Notes under the pieces: model-generated
The model's input: the letters and a program-made list of their open reading frames with translations, nothing else
Told to the model about the DNA's origin: nothing
Databases searched by the model: none
Program-made: the position numbers and the translations under genes
In this document: positions 21,147 to 30,399 of the stretch, piece by piece
Position numbering within the stretch: the stretch's first letter is position 1
How the letters are laid out: each line of letters starts with the position of its first letter
Assembly (NCBI GenBank): GCA_039707655.1
Contig: CM077665.1
Location: forward strand, 308,202,486 to 308,266,485
Direction of reading: 5' to 3'
Source of the DNA: Elymus sibiricus
Lineage: Eukaryota; Streptophyta; Magnoliopsida; Poales; Poaceae
DNA: 64,000 nucleotides

Positions 21147-21346
21147 CTCCCTCCGTTAGACGTATATACACTCCTCGTCCCTACCTTGGTTAGAGAGATT
21201 ATCATATTGTTTGAAATATATCTCTTTTAGCAGATTTCAATATGAACTACTAGTACATACTCCAAACACTGATGTATATAGACGTATTTTAGAGTGTAGA
21301 TTCACTCATTTTGCTCCGTATGTAGTCCATATTGAAACGGACGTAG
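21147..21346. mobile_element. Stowaway-type MITE (Tc1/mariner), degenerate right end
   Basis: Left end CTCCCTCCGT preceded by TA. The body holds ATTCACTCATTTTGCTCCGT, typical of a Triticeae Stowaway subfamily. The right end ACGGACGTAG is a mutated ACGGAGGGAG followed by TA. About 200 bp, no coding capacity. Confidence 0.75.
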
Positions 21347-22139
21347 TAGTACGCACTCTCCCTCGCCACTCGACCCTCGCCCCTCGCCCACGTGGTGGAC
21401 GTGCGGCAATTCATTCGGTCTCAAATAGCCAGAACCATATACTGTAGTACCATTATTGCTTGACTTTCCGAAGAGGCGAAGAACCAAGCACGAGGTTAAT
21501 ATTTTTGAAATGCCAAGCGCAAGGTTTATAGGAGAACGAGTAGTAGTAGTACAAGTAGTACATACCAGTGGTACGTACTGTATGAGGAAGAAGGCAACAA
21601 GAATGTATGTTTTGCGTGACAGTCTCTTCTTACAGGACGTGCTATACCTAGTGGACCTCATTGTTGCAATGGGAGTACTATCATAGATGGCACGATTCAG
21701 AGTGGTGGGCAGCGGGAATAATTCAGAGCTGCTTAGTCTTAAACCCCATGAAGAAGTCCAATTGAAAGGAATAGCCATCCTCTACACGTGCTCCTATGTA
21801 AAATGAGTAAATGAGACAAAAAGAGAAAGTGACAAAGTAAAAAAATCACCAGCCTTAGAGCCAGCCCTATTGTATCAGTGAATGATATTTCTACATCGTG
21901 ATTGACATGGCTATATTACTAACCATGTTGCGGAGGTAGAAGCGGATTTTTATTTATTTGCAGAGGTAGCAGCGGATGGATATTCAACGAGGAGTGAAAT
22001 GATGGCTGCTTCCTCGGTCAAACATACAGAAAGGTGGGCCTCATGATTTGACGGCTTATTAGTCATTATTACTGCCTATACTCTTTGCCCATATAATAAC
22101 CGCGTCGTAGAGTAGTGGGCTATACTTTTAGTAACCATG
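21347..22139. other. Noncoding DNA without recognised features
   Basis: I see no gene, LTR or convincing MITE. Short AGTAGTAGTAC runs at 21540-21560 are simple sequence. Confidence 0.5.
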
Positions 22140-22935
22140 CTCGAAGAGAAGAGGTGCACGCACCCACGCACGTAGTACTAGTAGCACTCTTTGCATCTTT
22201 TGCGTCTTCCCCAACCACACACGTGACACGATGGAGCTCATTTCTGTACGATGATGCAACCCACATTATAATTTGACGCATCTAGTAGTACTTACTCACT
22301 TAATGGAGGGTCGCGAACCACGCATGAATGATGCCGCGTCATTTATAAATAAAGTTTTTTTTCTTCAGTGGCACGTACGCAATATAAATAGGTTCATATG
22401 GAGAGAAAAAGAAACCGCTCCACTATATACATAGCTAGGACGAGCCTACACAGTTGCTTGCTGGGGTTGCTCTCTTCACACTCTCTCGCACAAAACGCCA
22501 GTGGCCACATCTCTAACATCCGGGCGGATCACGTCCGTCGAGGGAAGGGTTTGATGCTTTGTGTAGATGCGGTTGCCGTCACCGACGGCGAAAACCCATT
22601 GTCAGCGCGTCCCGATCAGGGGTCCTCGCCGTTCTCTCTCACAAAGCCGGTGCAGTTGCTTTCATCCCTTGCTCACTGTCGCGACGTGGTCAGTTGCCGC
22701 CTCCCGCCGCCCTCCTCTAAGCTAGCAACATCCCGACATCCCTCAGGTACAACTTCCTTTACAGCCGGCTTGCACCACTACCCCAGCTGCCCACATCGCT
22801 CCATGTGGATATTTCTCTATTTCTTTGCCCCACACGTACCTCTACTGGCTTCTACTGTATTTATGATGAGTTTATATCTCACCAACTAGTCCCACTAGTC
22901 TTATTCTAATCACACTTCTTCAATTTCTTTGCCAC
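22140..22935 (+). promoter_or_regulatory. Promoter-like module, copy 2, with leader exon
   Basis: Repeats the motifs of copy 1 (GAAGAGAAGAGGTGCA, ACGATGGAGCTCATTTCTG, GGAGGGTCGCGAACCA). Then comes TTATAAATAAAG, a TATA-like stretch at about 22341, ATGGAGAGAAAAAGAAAC and CACTATATACATAG at about 22420. A GC-rich leader follows with CGTCCGTCGAGGGAAGG and a GCCGTCACCGACGGCGA block that matches the leader of copy 3 at about 25295-25350. A 163-codon open frame (22398-22889) is probably untranslated leader rather than protein. Confidence 0.4.
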
Positions 22936-23045
22936 AGGAATGCTCAGCTCGATTTTAGTGAAACTGCACAAAATGATCCGGCGGTCAATGGGTTGCAAAC
23001 CTCATTTCTTCGGAAGGTTCAACGTCGCCATCAAATTAAAGCCTG
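22936..23045 (+). pseudogene. Exon-like fragment after promoter copy 2
   Basis: An acceptor-like TTTGCCACAG precedes an open stretch translating LDFSETAQNDPAVNG then TSFLRKVQRRHQ. Its first part repeats the LDFSGTAQ-type sequence found in the exon at about 27733 and, more decayed, at 26311, 26493 and 26935. It is likely a duplicated exon of the eroded gene 26693-27843. It is not followed by further exons before a MITE at 23104. Confidence 0.35.
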
Positions 23046-23103
23046 GTTAGGGTTTAGGGTTCAAGGCCTAGGGACTGCATGGATCATTTTTTTCTTTAGT
23101 TGT

Positions 23104-23156
23104 CTCTGTTCCAAAATAAGTGTCAAAGGCACTTATTTTGGAACGGAGGGAGTACA
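23104..23156. mobile_element. Minimal Stowaway MITE hairpin
   Basis: TCTGTTCCAAAATAAGTG, a 7-bp spacer, then CACTTATTTTGGAACGGAGGGAGTA: two Stowaway termini with nearly all internal sequence deleted. The arms are perfect over 15 bp. Confidence 0.8.
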
Positions 23157-23700
23157 TATTGGCTATGATCTGTCAATCATTGAGATGCAATAGCATGCAT
23201 GTTAGTCTCCTTTTGTATTTTATGAAATGTTGCAACGGGGCAACCTTGGACGCAAGATACATGAAACAGAAGTTGGAAGCTTCATAGCATTGTAAAAATT
23301 TATCTCGCAGAGAAATTACAGTACGTACTACTATGTACTAAAGAGTTAGGTGTCGCACGGTGTCCAGAAAACATGGTGATAGTGTGAGGTGGGCCATGTA
23401 ATCACTGAGCTTGCATGTTTTCACTGCTTTCGTGCTCCTCCGTTGTAAGAATGGATAAAATTGTAATCTACCTCCTTTCGCCGAAACGTGGGACATCCAG
23501 CATCCGGTGCACGTGCCATGCACCAAAGTAAAGTGTACAGCGCAACTGAGACTCAGCACGGTCGTACCACCTCAGTAATAATGACCAATGAGCCGTCAAA
23601 TCACATAGACCCGGCAATAAGTTGGACGGACGAAGCAACCATCACTCTTGAATTCGCTTCTCCCTTCAACGCAGGCGCCAGTGAGAGGTCGCGTCCGCTC
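23157..23700. other. Noncoding DNA without recognised features
   Basis: No convincing gene. A short open frame at 23488-23874 overlaps the shared GC module described next and has no recognised domain. Confidence 0.5.
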
Positions 23701-23860
23701 TGCCCGGGCATGAATGCGGCACCGATTCTCTGGAGCGGCGCTGACCGTTTCGGGCGGGAAGCGTGCACGGGCGATGGAGGGGCTTTGGGTGGGCCAGGCT
23801 GGTCAGGAGCGGGCGTGGCAGCTATCCCGACCGGACGCCTGGAAACGAGAGGATGCACCG
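23701..23860. repeat. GC-rich module shared with 29690-29850
   Basis: GGCGCTGACCGTTTCGGGCGG, a run of about 20 diverged bases, then GGTGGGCCAGGCTGGTCAG. The same order occurs at 29720-29790 just upstream of two divergent genes. Likely a dispersed promoter-associated duplication. Confidence 0.6.
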
Positions 23861-23947
23861 ACTCTCGCGGCTAAATCGTACACTACACACCATCTCTCTG
23901 TAGGAGTAGGTCGATGTGTCGCTCTCTCTAACACACACGCTGTTAAA

Positions 23948-23991
23948 ACACACACACACACACACACACAAACACACGCACGCACACACAG
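23948..23991. repeat. (CA)n microsatellite
   Basis: CACACACA run of about 22 bases continuing as imperfect CACACGCACGCACACACA. Confidence 0.95.
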
Positions 23992-24108
23992 GTTCATAGA
24001 ATAGGAATATCATGGGAGTGGGAAGCCACAGGAAGTGAGATAAATGGAGTACGTACAAGAAGAGAAGAGGTGACGAATATTCCATCAAACCTGGACTGAG
24101 GTAGTCTC

Positions 24109-24503
24109 CCTCCGTCTAGGTGTTAAGTCATCTTACGAAAATCAGATATTCCCAAAATGTTTAGGCGTCGTCCATTCGCATCTCAATCCCCTCCTAGCCT
24201 CGTTGCTAGCGAGCGTTACTTACTATGCCTTGTTATCTCCCCCGGAAACCCAATGCATGGTGCGCAACTACGCGTTGATTAGTCAAGGAATCAAAGTCGG
24301 CTTGCATACGAGTTAATACGTGGCCCTGCATGGTAGCTAAAACGGCATCTCTTAATTGTTGTGATTAATTGTTGCATTTAGAGAGAGAAATCAGGGCTTT
24401 GATTGGAGGAAGGACCGGTCAAGTTTCTCCTTCTCCTCCAATCTGCTTGCACCTTGGTCCCGCTGCACCTTCTAACGTGACTTATACACCTAGACGGAGG
24501 GAG
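24109..24503. mobile_element. Long Stowaway-type MITE (about 395 bp)
   Basis: Left end CTCCCTCCGTCTAGGTG pairs with the right end CACCTAGACGGAGGGAG. The inner arms continue with TTAAGTCATC and CGTGACTTATA. TA follows the right end (24504). No transposase. The inner 300 bp show no gene. Confidence 0.85.
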
Positions 24504-24514
24504 TAGTACGAGAT

Positions 24515-24811
24515 ACGGTGGCACGCTGACTTAGGTCGAATACAAGTGCCCAAAATTATTGGAAGAGAGCAAAGTGTACATACTAAATAATTAAAATTGA
24601 ATTTCTCATTTTTTTCGAAACGGAGGCAAAAGATTTGCCTCATCCACTAAATAAGAGGAGAATAGAGTTTCACAGTTTGCAAGTGACCCTACAAATAAAC
24701 GGCATGGCAATTACTCTCAATATGCCCTAGTTTCTCAGCACCCGCTGTAACGCTTAGTACATACGGTGGCACACTGACTTAGGCCGAATAGAAGTGCCCA
24801 AAATATTTAAA
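24515..24811. repeat. About 48-bp direct repeat on both sides of a LINE fragment
   Basis: ACGGTGGCACGCTGACTTAGG, then a variable base, CGAATA and AAGTGCCCAAAAT occur at 24515 and again at about 24765 with few changes. It is too long for a normal LINE target duplication, so it is more likely an older local duplication. Confidence 0.7.
24609..24750 (-). mobile_element. 3' end fragment of a LINE, minus strand
   Basis: A T7 run (poly-A on the minus strand) is followed by CGAAACGGAGGCAAAAGATTTGCCTC, with the stem GAGGCAAA/TTTGCCTC. The layout (poly-T, CGA, short stem-loop) is the same as at the 3' end of the LINE at 59826. Severely 5'-truncated. Confidence 0.6.
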
Positions 24812-25500
24812 ATTGGAGGATGGTGCATCCCACCTTTCCGATATTTTGACCGTGCGTGGTTCACTTGTTGCTTCGGAGGATCATGTACCACACGTGAACG
24901 ATAGTAAGTGCGACCGGGAAGCGTGGAGCGTTAATTTTGAGTTGACTCCTTCGAGCGTTAAATTTTCTTCACGTGTTAGCTTTGCCCTAGTGTTTTTCTT
25001 CACTAGTAGTACGTTAAATAAAGAGTTCCATTTCGTGCACAATTTAAAACGATTTTTATGGAGAGAAAAAGAAAACCACTCCAACTATATACGTTGCAGC
25101 CTCGGCGCTTGTTTTCTAGGGTTTGCTCTCTTCACACTCACTCTCCACTATATATATACACGCTGGAGCCTCAGTGCTTGTAGTTTCTCTCTACACACTC
25201 TCTCACCCTATCTAGATCTAAACAACTAAAACAAGACTGCGTTGGCCTCTCCTCTCTCTCTCCCCTCACTGCTGGTCAAAGAGCCGGCAGGATCCCGTCC
25301 GTCGGGGAAGGCAAGGAGGCTTAACGCTATCGCCGTCGGCGAGGGAGGGAATCCACTGCCGGCGCCGCTGTTCTCTTTCACCTAGCGGCGGCGCGGGAGG
25401 GCCTCTGACACCTTCTTCCTTGCCGCCGTACATAGTGTGGGCAGATTGGCCTCCGGCCGCCCACCGAGCCACACCCTGAGAACCTTAAGGTATAATTTTC
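24812..25500 (+). promoter_or_regulatory. Promoter-like module, copy 3, with leader exon of the eroded gene
   Basis: GGAGGATCATGTACCACACGTGAACG matches copies 1 and 2. ATGGAGAGAAAAAGAAAACC and CAACTATATACG (about 25082) follow, then a second TATA-like CTATATATATACAC (about 25148). The leader contains CCCGTCCGTCGGGGAAGG and GCCGTCGGCGAGGG, shared with copy 2, and ends near 25490 at CCTTAAGGTATAATTTT, where a splice donor (AAG|GTATAA) fits. The eroded gene starting at 26693 lies downstream. Confidence 0.45.
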
Positions 25501-26692
25501 TTAATCCACAGGCATTGCTCTAGCTGCATGTGGAAGTTTTTCGCTTCTGTACTCAAGTCTAGGTGTTGGATCAAACAGGAAAGTAGTGTGGAAAGTTGTA
25601 TAGCATGAATCTAGGACGTGGTTCAAAGAGGAAAGGAAGGGGGAAAGTAGTACAGACTGGCTATCCAACACCTATGTTGGTCGAAAAGGGAAAACAATGA
25701 CAAACGCAGTACACACATATGTAAGGAACTGATCTTTCTGGGGGTGGAGGAAAAGGCTGTATAGTTTGAGCAGGACTAGATTTGCTGCCCTCACATAGGG
25801 AAAGGTGTCTAAAGATAACAAAAATGGGACCAACGCAAATATTCTCCTTGGTTGTTTGTTGCAACATACTATGCATCACCCCTTTATACATCGGTAGATG
25901 CACATGGTGCTTGTGCGTCCACTGCCCCATACAACTCTTTAGTTGTTGTTAATCTAATAATGCCGCTGGAAAATTGAAGCAATGCCACAGTTAAAAGCAA
26001 ATTACATGTTTAACGAATTTTATTGTTAATATAATCTCTCTATTAATATGAATCAATGCCATTGTTTGAGAAATGCTGCTGTCTTGCTTTCTTTCCCATT
26101 TAGATAAGTTAGATGCTTCTTTTTGTGGGCTTCTGTGTCATCCACCGTTATTCACCAGTAGTTGTTTCCTTTGCACCTCTGCGTAAACAGGGTTATCTAC
26201 TTCACCTCGTTGCTATTGCGACCTTTTGTTGCGCTGCACAAAACACTTTTATTTTAAGAGTGTTTTGTGTAGTTCAACCAAAATGTCACACCGACAACGT
26301 TGCTTGATTGCTTGATCTTAGTGGAACTACACAAGAGGAGATCTGACTTCCTATCCGTGTTAGCAAATTTGTTTCAGATCTTCTGCTTGTGAGTTGTTTG
26401 AATTCCGCGTCAAGAGAGGTCAGTACTAGCCTTCTTTCACATGATTGTGCAGTGTGCTTTCATATGTTGTGCTACTTATACGGTAGTGTTGCTTGATTTT
26501 AGTGAACTGCACAAATGGAGACCAGACTTCCAATCTGTATGTGCACCGTAATATCCCATTGAGGTAAGATAATGATATTTCACAACTGTTGGCCTGTATT
26601 TTGCTACTGTCATCAGAAAATTAATATCGTTGTTTAGTGCTATACTTGTGCTCCCTAATTGACATGCCAAATCTTCATTGAAGGTGAAGCTT
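25501..26692 (+). other. Intron-like AT-rich DNA with decayed exon copies
   Basis: No open coding sequence. Two diverged copies of an exon-like unit occur at about 26300-26360 and 26485-26545 (TTGATYTTAGTGGAACTRCACAA then RACTTCC). They carry stops and look like duplicated, dead exon fragments. Confidence 0.4.
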
Positions 26693-27843
26693 GTCTGTTA
26701 TTGAACCAAGTGATGAAGGGGAAGAACAGGTGGAAGAAAAACAAAAATCAACTCCCGGTGCTGCAATGAAGCACTGGAACTATGATGACACAAGTAATGA
26801 TATAGTTTTGCATCTTAATTTATTGCTATGGCTGGAACGAGCAATTGTTTTACCACTAATTTGATGCCACTCTTAATGTAATATGTAGTTATCTCTACTT
26901 GTGCAAACAGGGATCTTCTTTGAAGATAACATATATTTTAGTGGAACTACACAAGAAGATGTTGGAAACATTAAACTAATCGAGGAGTATATAGCAAGCA
27001 TGGCAACCACAATAGATAACAACAGATGGTTCCCGAGAAGTGCTTCATCTGTATGCTCTACACAATAAGCCTCCTAACAAAGGTTGGTACCGGCCCACGG
27101 ATTTCATCCATATGATTGAGCTTTGTCATCTCTATTGGTGTTGTGCTACTGTTTAGCTACTGTCATGAGAAAGCGGTATTGTCCTGGAGAAGTGCTTCAT
27201 CTGTGCTGTTTTAAATATTTCCTTTCCTTTTTTTCGAGCAAATAGGAATGCTAGCATTTAGTTGTTCTCTTGTCTTTGCACAACAGGATCATCCTCTTCA
27301 TAACAGAAGGAATCAGTTGAAGGATGGTTACATTACTGCCCACAAGAACAAACTAACTTCAGCTTAGAAGGACTCACGGATCTCCATCTTTGCTGCTGTG
27401 ATGGCCAATACAATGTTGTTTTAGGATTCTTTCTGGTGAGTTCTATTTTTTTAAATGTGTGCTCTGCATGGATCATGTAGGTTGTCTGTTTAAACTGTCA
27501 ATTCATAGTACAATTTGCTTTATACTAATCACTTTTTTTGTATTTATGTAAACAGAGATGATCAGCTTTCGTGCCCTCCGTTATACTTCATCATGCACAA
27601 TACATTGAATGTTCTCAAATCATTCATTTCCACCTCCAGCCACAAAATTAGCTACAAGAAAGGAGGTGCGGATATGTTCAAGGCGTTGCAACATATAAAG
27701 GCAAAATCATACAAGCTACGCACGATGTTGGTTGATTTTAGTGGAACTGCACAAAAAGAACAGCTGGTTTATTTAACACGAGGTGACATGTCAATGTCCG
27801 AACTGATGGCAAACCCCGCCCATTCCACAATCGTAGGCATTTG
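26693..27843 (+). pseudogene. Eroded multi-exon gene of unrecognised family
   Basis: Four open exon-like blocks with splice-like borders. (a) About 26694-26797 translates SVIEPSDEGEEQVEEKQ and ends before GTAATG. (b) 26915-27051 (IFFEDNIYFSGTTQEDVG, then IDNNRWFPRSASS) lies between GCAAACAG and GTATGC. (c) 27307-27435 (43 codons, VEGWLHYCPQEQTNFSLEGL and LHLCCDGQYNVVLGFF) lies between CATAACAG and GTGAGT. (d) 27556-27843 (PPLYFIMHNTLNVLKSF, KGGADMFKALQHIKAK) ends at a stop. Phases join a-b-c, but c to d is off, so either a splice site is misread or the gene has decayed. I do not recognise the protein; it is mixed polar and hydrophobic with no membrane segment. Promoter copy 3 is a plausible start. 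Confidence 0.45.
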
Positions 27844-28010
27844 ATATTTTGGAATGGGAAAACCTTGTCAAAGTTTGCTTATTGATGTACACAAAGACAC
27901 GCATTTGATATTTTGGAATGGGACAACCTTGTCAAATTTTGCTATTGATGTTAGCAAGAAGACATGCGGTTGATATTTAAGAATGGGACGCCCTTTGCTG
28001 TCAGCAGCAT
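27835..28010 (+). repeat. About 64-bp tandem repeat, 2.7 copies
   Basis: TTGATATTTTGGAATGGGA recurs at 27841, 27905 and (diverged) 27970, with CCTTGTCAAA between. It begins at the last codons of the eroded gene. Confidence 0.85.
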
Positions 28011-28560
28011 CTCGATCGATTTTTCTTTATTCTTTAGTTGTGAAGTAAATATTGGCTCTGACATGTGAATCACCGAGATGCATAATCATCGATTGTTTTG
28101 AATGTTCTCTATGAATTGTCAGGCATGTGAGTTTGATTGAAATGTACAGGCACGCTAAAAAGCTGCACAAACTTTTTGTACATGTGAAACTGCTGCAAAC
28201 GAGGTGATCACCGTGCATCCTGGGAATAATGCTAGTACATATTGTTTTGCATGTTCATCCAATGCCAGTGATACAAGAATTCGAACTAATCGAACTAAAT
28301 TCGTTCATACACGGCCGGATTCCATATAAACATGCCGGATTTCATTACATTTCATACATTCTTCAACTAAAAAGGGGTGCGCTGGAGGTATAATTAATTA
28401 ACCTAATCTATGATCTCCAGCGCCCATTTCCCGTGTCAGACTGAGTTGAACAGAAGCTTATTCTCCAGCACACCTCTCCGACTCCACGTCGCCGCCAAGA
28501 AGCTAATCGGCCGTCAATGCTCAACCCGCCAAGTTTGGCTTCAATCGGAGGGTAGCAGCG
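28011..28560. other. Noncoding DNA without recognised features
   Basis: AT-rich text between the eroded gene and the 3' end of the minus-strand coiled-coil gene. Nothing recognised. Confidence 0.5.
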
Positions 28561-28566
28561 GTGGCC

Positions 28567-29499
28567 TTACTTGGACCCGAGCGGTGGCGACCTACCGTGT
28601 TCTACTCTTCCTCGTTTTCTGTGTGGCGCGGCCTCGTTGGCAGCGGGGCGGGGCCTCGACGGAGCCAGCGATTTCCTTTGTCTCGTTGCTGGCAGGGCGG
28701 CGCCTGGGCGGAGTAGGGGAAATCCTCCCCCTCGTTGCCGGCAGGGCGGGGCCTCAGCAAAGTCGGCGATGTCCTCTTCCTCGTTGTTGGCGGGGCGGGG
28801 CCTTGGCGGAGCAGGGCCTCGCCAAAGCCGGCGAAGTCCTCTGCCTCGGTGCCGGCGGGGCGGGGCCTCGGCGGAGCCGGCGATGTCCTTTGCCTCGTTG
28901 TTGGCGGGGCGGGGCCTCGGCGGAGCAGGGCCTCGCCGAAGCCGGCGAAGTCCTCCGCCTCGGTGCCGGTGGGGCGGGGCCTCGGCGGAGCCGGCATTGT
29001 CCTCCGCCTCATCGTCGGTCTCGCCAAACAGCTCCTCGCCTGCTTCATCGCCCTCTTTGTAGGCGGCCGCAACCTCTGCCACCCGCATGCGGTACCGCCA
29101 GCGCGCGAGGCGGATCTCGCGGGCAGAGCGGTATGACTCGAGCAGCGCCTCCTGCTCCGCTTGCTCCGCGGCGATCTGCTCCTCCGCTTGCAGGTGCTCC
29201 TGGAGGACATGGTGGTTGTAGGCGGCGTCGGCCTGCGCCTCCCGGAACTGCTCCTCACGCTTCTGCCTCACCATGTCTATGTATTGGGCACGGGCCTCGC
29301 CGATGGTCATGGTGCAATGCACCGGCGAGGATGGCGTGGAGGAGGGGGTTGGCATCGGATAGTCGACTACCACGTTCTCCATTGGGACGTCGTCGTCCTC
29401 CGGCTGCCTGCCGGCCAGCCAGTCAGCAACAATGGCTGCCATCTCCTTCTGGTCCGTCATATGCCCGTCCCGAAGAGCACTGGAGCGCGAGGAAGCCAT
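28567..29499 (-). CDS. Unknown coiled-coil protein with 38-residue repeats
   Basis: 310 codons from the ATG at 29499 (start MASSRSSALRDG). The frame is open for another 111 codons upstream, but that part is GC-rich promoter-like text shared with 23.7 kb, so I prefer the internal ATG. Residues about 20-60 are acidic (QPEDDDVPMENVV). Residues 65-150 form a long charged Ala/Glu/Gln/Arg helix (VRQKREEQFREAQADAA, AEEQIAAEQAEQEALLE), very probably a coiled coil. The C-terminal half is Arg/Pro/Ala-rich, built from a 38-residue repeat encoded by an in-frame 114-bp tandem repeat. The end is basic (RKRGRVEHGR), a possible nuclear signal. No domain family recognised. A decayed relative may lie at 49070-49240. 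The opposite strand is also open (28410-29543), an effect of GC-rich repeats. Confidence 0.5.
   Translation of the reverse strand: MASSRSSALRDGHMTDQKEMAAIVADWLAGRQPEDDDVPMENVVVDYPMPTPSSTPSSPVHCTMTIGEARAQYIDMVRQKREEQFREAQADAAYNHHVLQEHLQAEEQIAAEQAEQEALLESYRSAREIRLARWRYRMRVAEVAAAYKEGDEAGEELFGETDDEAEDNAGSAEAPPHRHRGGGLRRLRRGPAPPRPRPANNEAKDIAGSAEAPPRRHRGRGLRRLWRGPAPPRPRPANNEEEDIADFAEAPPCRQRGGGFPLLRPGAALPATRQRKSLAPSRPRPAANEAAPHRKRGRVEHGRSPPLGSK
28735..29000. repeat. 114-bp tandem repeat inside the coiled-coil gene
   Basis: TCGTTGTTGGCGGGGCGGGG recurs at 28781 and 28895, a 114-bp period that is a multiple of three. Shorter GGGGCGGGGCCT units recur inside. Confidence 0.9.
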
Positions 29500-29689
29500 G
29501 GTGGGAGTGGTGTGGACAGGAGAAAGGGAACGGAGGCGGATGACTGTGGCTATGGCCGGCGCAGCAGTTTCTATAGCAATGGTGGGCGGCAGAGGGACGG
29601 ACGGGTGGCGCCGGAGTAGCCGCCTTGGCCACCGCGTATCATTAATGTGGACGGCAGACGGACGGACGACACTTGTGTCGTTTGAATGC

Positions 29690-29850
29690 GGAGCAATCGC
29701 CTGCACCGGAAAGCGGCGCGGGCGACGCTGACCGTTTCGGGCGGAAAGCGCGCGCCGGCGAGGGAGGGGGTCTGGGTGGGCCAGGGCGGTCAGACTCATG
29801 CTTGGCAGCGGTCCGGTCCAGCAGCCGGACATGCTGGCTCGCCGAGCTCA
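29690..29850. promoter_or_regulatory. GC module between divergent genes, shared with 23701-23860
   Basis: GACGCTGACCGTTTCGGGCGG and GGGTGGGCCAGGGCGGTCAG occur in the same order as at 23.7 kb. It lies between the minus-strand gene (start 29499) and the plus-strand ORF (start 29868), so it may be a bidirectional promoter. Confidence 0.45.
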
Positions 29851-29867
29851 GCGACGACAATTAGACG

Positions 29868-30392
29868 ATGGACGTGGCTTCCGACCAGGAGCTGGCACCA
29901 CCGCCCAAGCCGGTTCATGCCGTGTTCACCATAGAGCATGTGCGGCCGCACTTCGACGCCCTAATGGCGGAAGAGCTACCAGCGCAGGAGGACCTATGCT
30001 GCAACCTCCGTCTCCTCAACGAGCACCGGCTCGTGGAAGGACGAATCACCGGCGAACAAGCGAACGACAATGCCGTCACGGACATGTGGCCCTATGATCC
30101 TGGCTTCCTGAATGAGCAGCAGGTGATGTATCAGACTATCCGTAGGGCCCACGAGCCCTCTCCGTCTTCCTTCGAGTTGTTGTGCTCGCCGTGGCGCCGC
30201 CATCTCGCATTGTCAACATGGTCAACGAACATGAGGAATCAGGAGATGACTTTAATTGGAGAGGATCACAGTGGATCCCACCAGGGCCATAGCCGCACGT
30301 ACGCAAGTGCCTCCTTATTATACAACTATAATTTTTTTGCTTCCTTCTGGTTTCCTGACATCACGGTCCCACACAATTGTCAACCTATATAG
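29868..30392 (+). CDS. Unknown small protein, C-terminus fused to repeat DNA
   Basis: 174 codons starting MDVASDQELAPPPKPVHAVF. The first about 108 residues look like real protein: mixed acidic and hydrophobic with NLRLLNEHRLVEGRI and MWPYDPGFLNEQQV. From about 30195 the DNA matches the repeat copies at about 31530-31650 and 32370-32480 (GTCAACGAAC, then CCTCCTTATTAT), so the rest is repeat-derived and the native C-terminus is lost. No domain recognised. It is divergent from the coiled-coil gene and shares its GC-rich upstream module. Confidence 0.4.
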   Translation: MDVASDQELAPPPKPVHAVFTIEHVRPHFDALMAEELPAQEDLCCNLRLLNEHRLVEGRITGEQANDNAVTDMWPYDPGFLNEQQVMYQTIRRAHEPSPSSFELLCSPWRRHLALSTWSTNMRNQEMTLIGEDHSGSHQGHSRTYASASLLYNYNFFASFWFPDITVPHNCQPI

Positions 30393-30399
30393 TCAATAA

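Noticed and set aside
22398..22889. 163-codon frame after promoter copy 2
   Set aside because: Shares DNA with the untranslated leader of copy 3, which is not open in the same frame. No domain.
28410..29543. 377-codon plus-strand frame opposite the coiled-coil gene
   Set aside because: It is the mirror of a GC-rich tandem repeat. The minus strand has the better protein (charged helix, in-frame 38-residue repeat), so I chose that.
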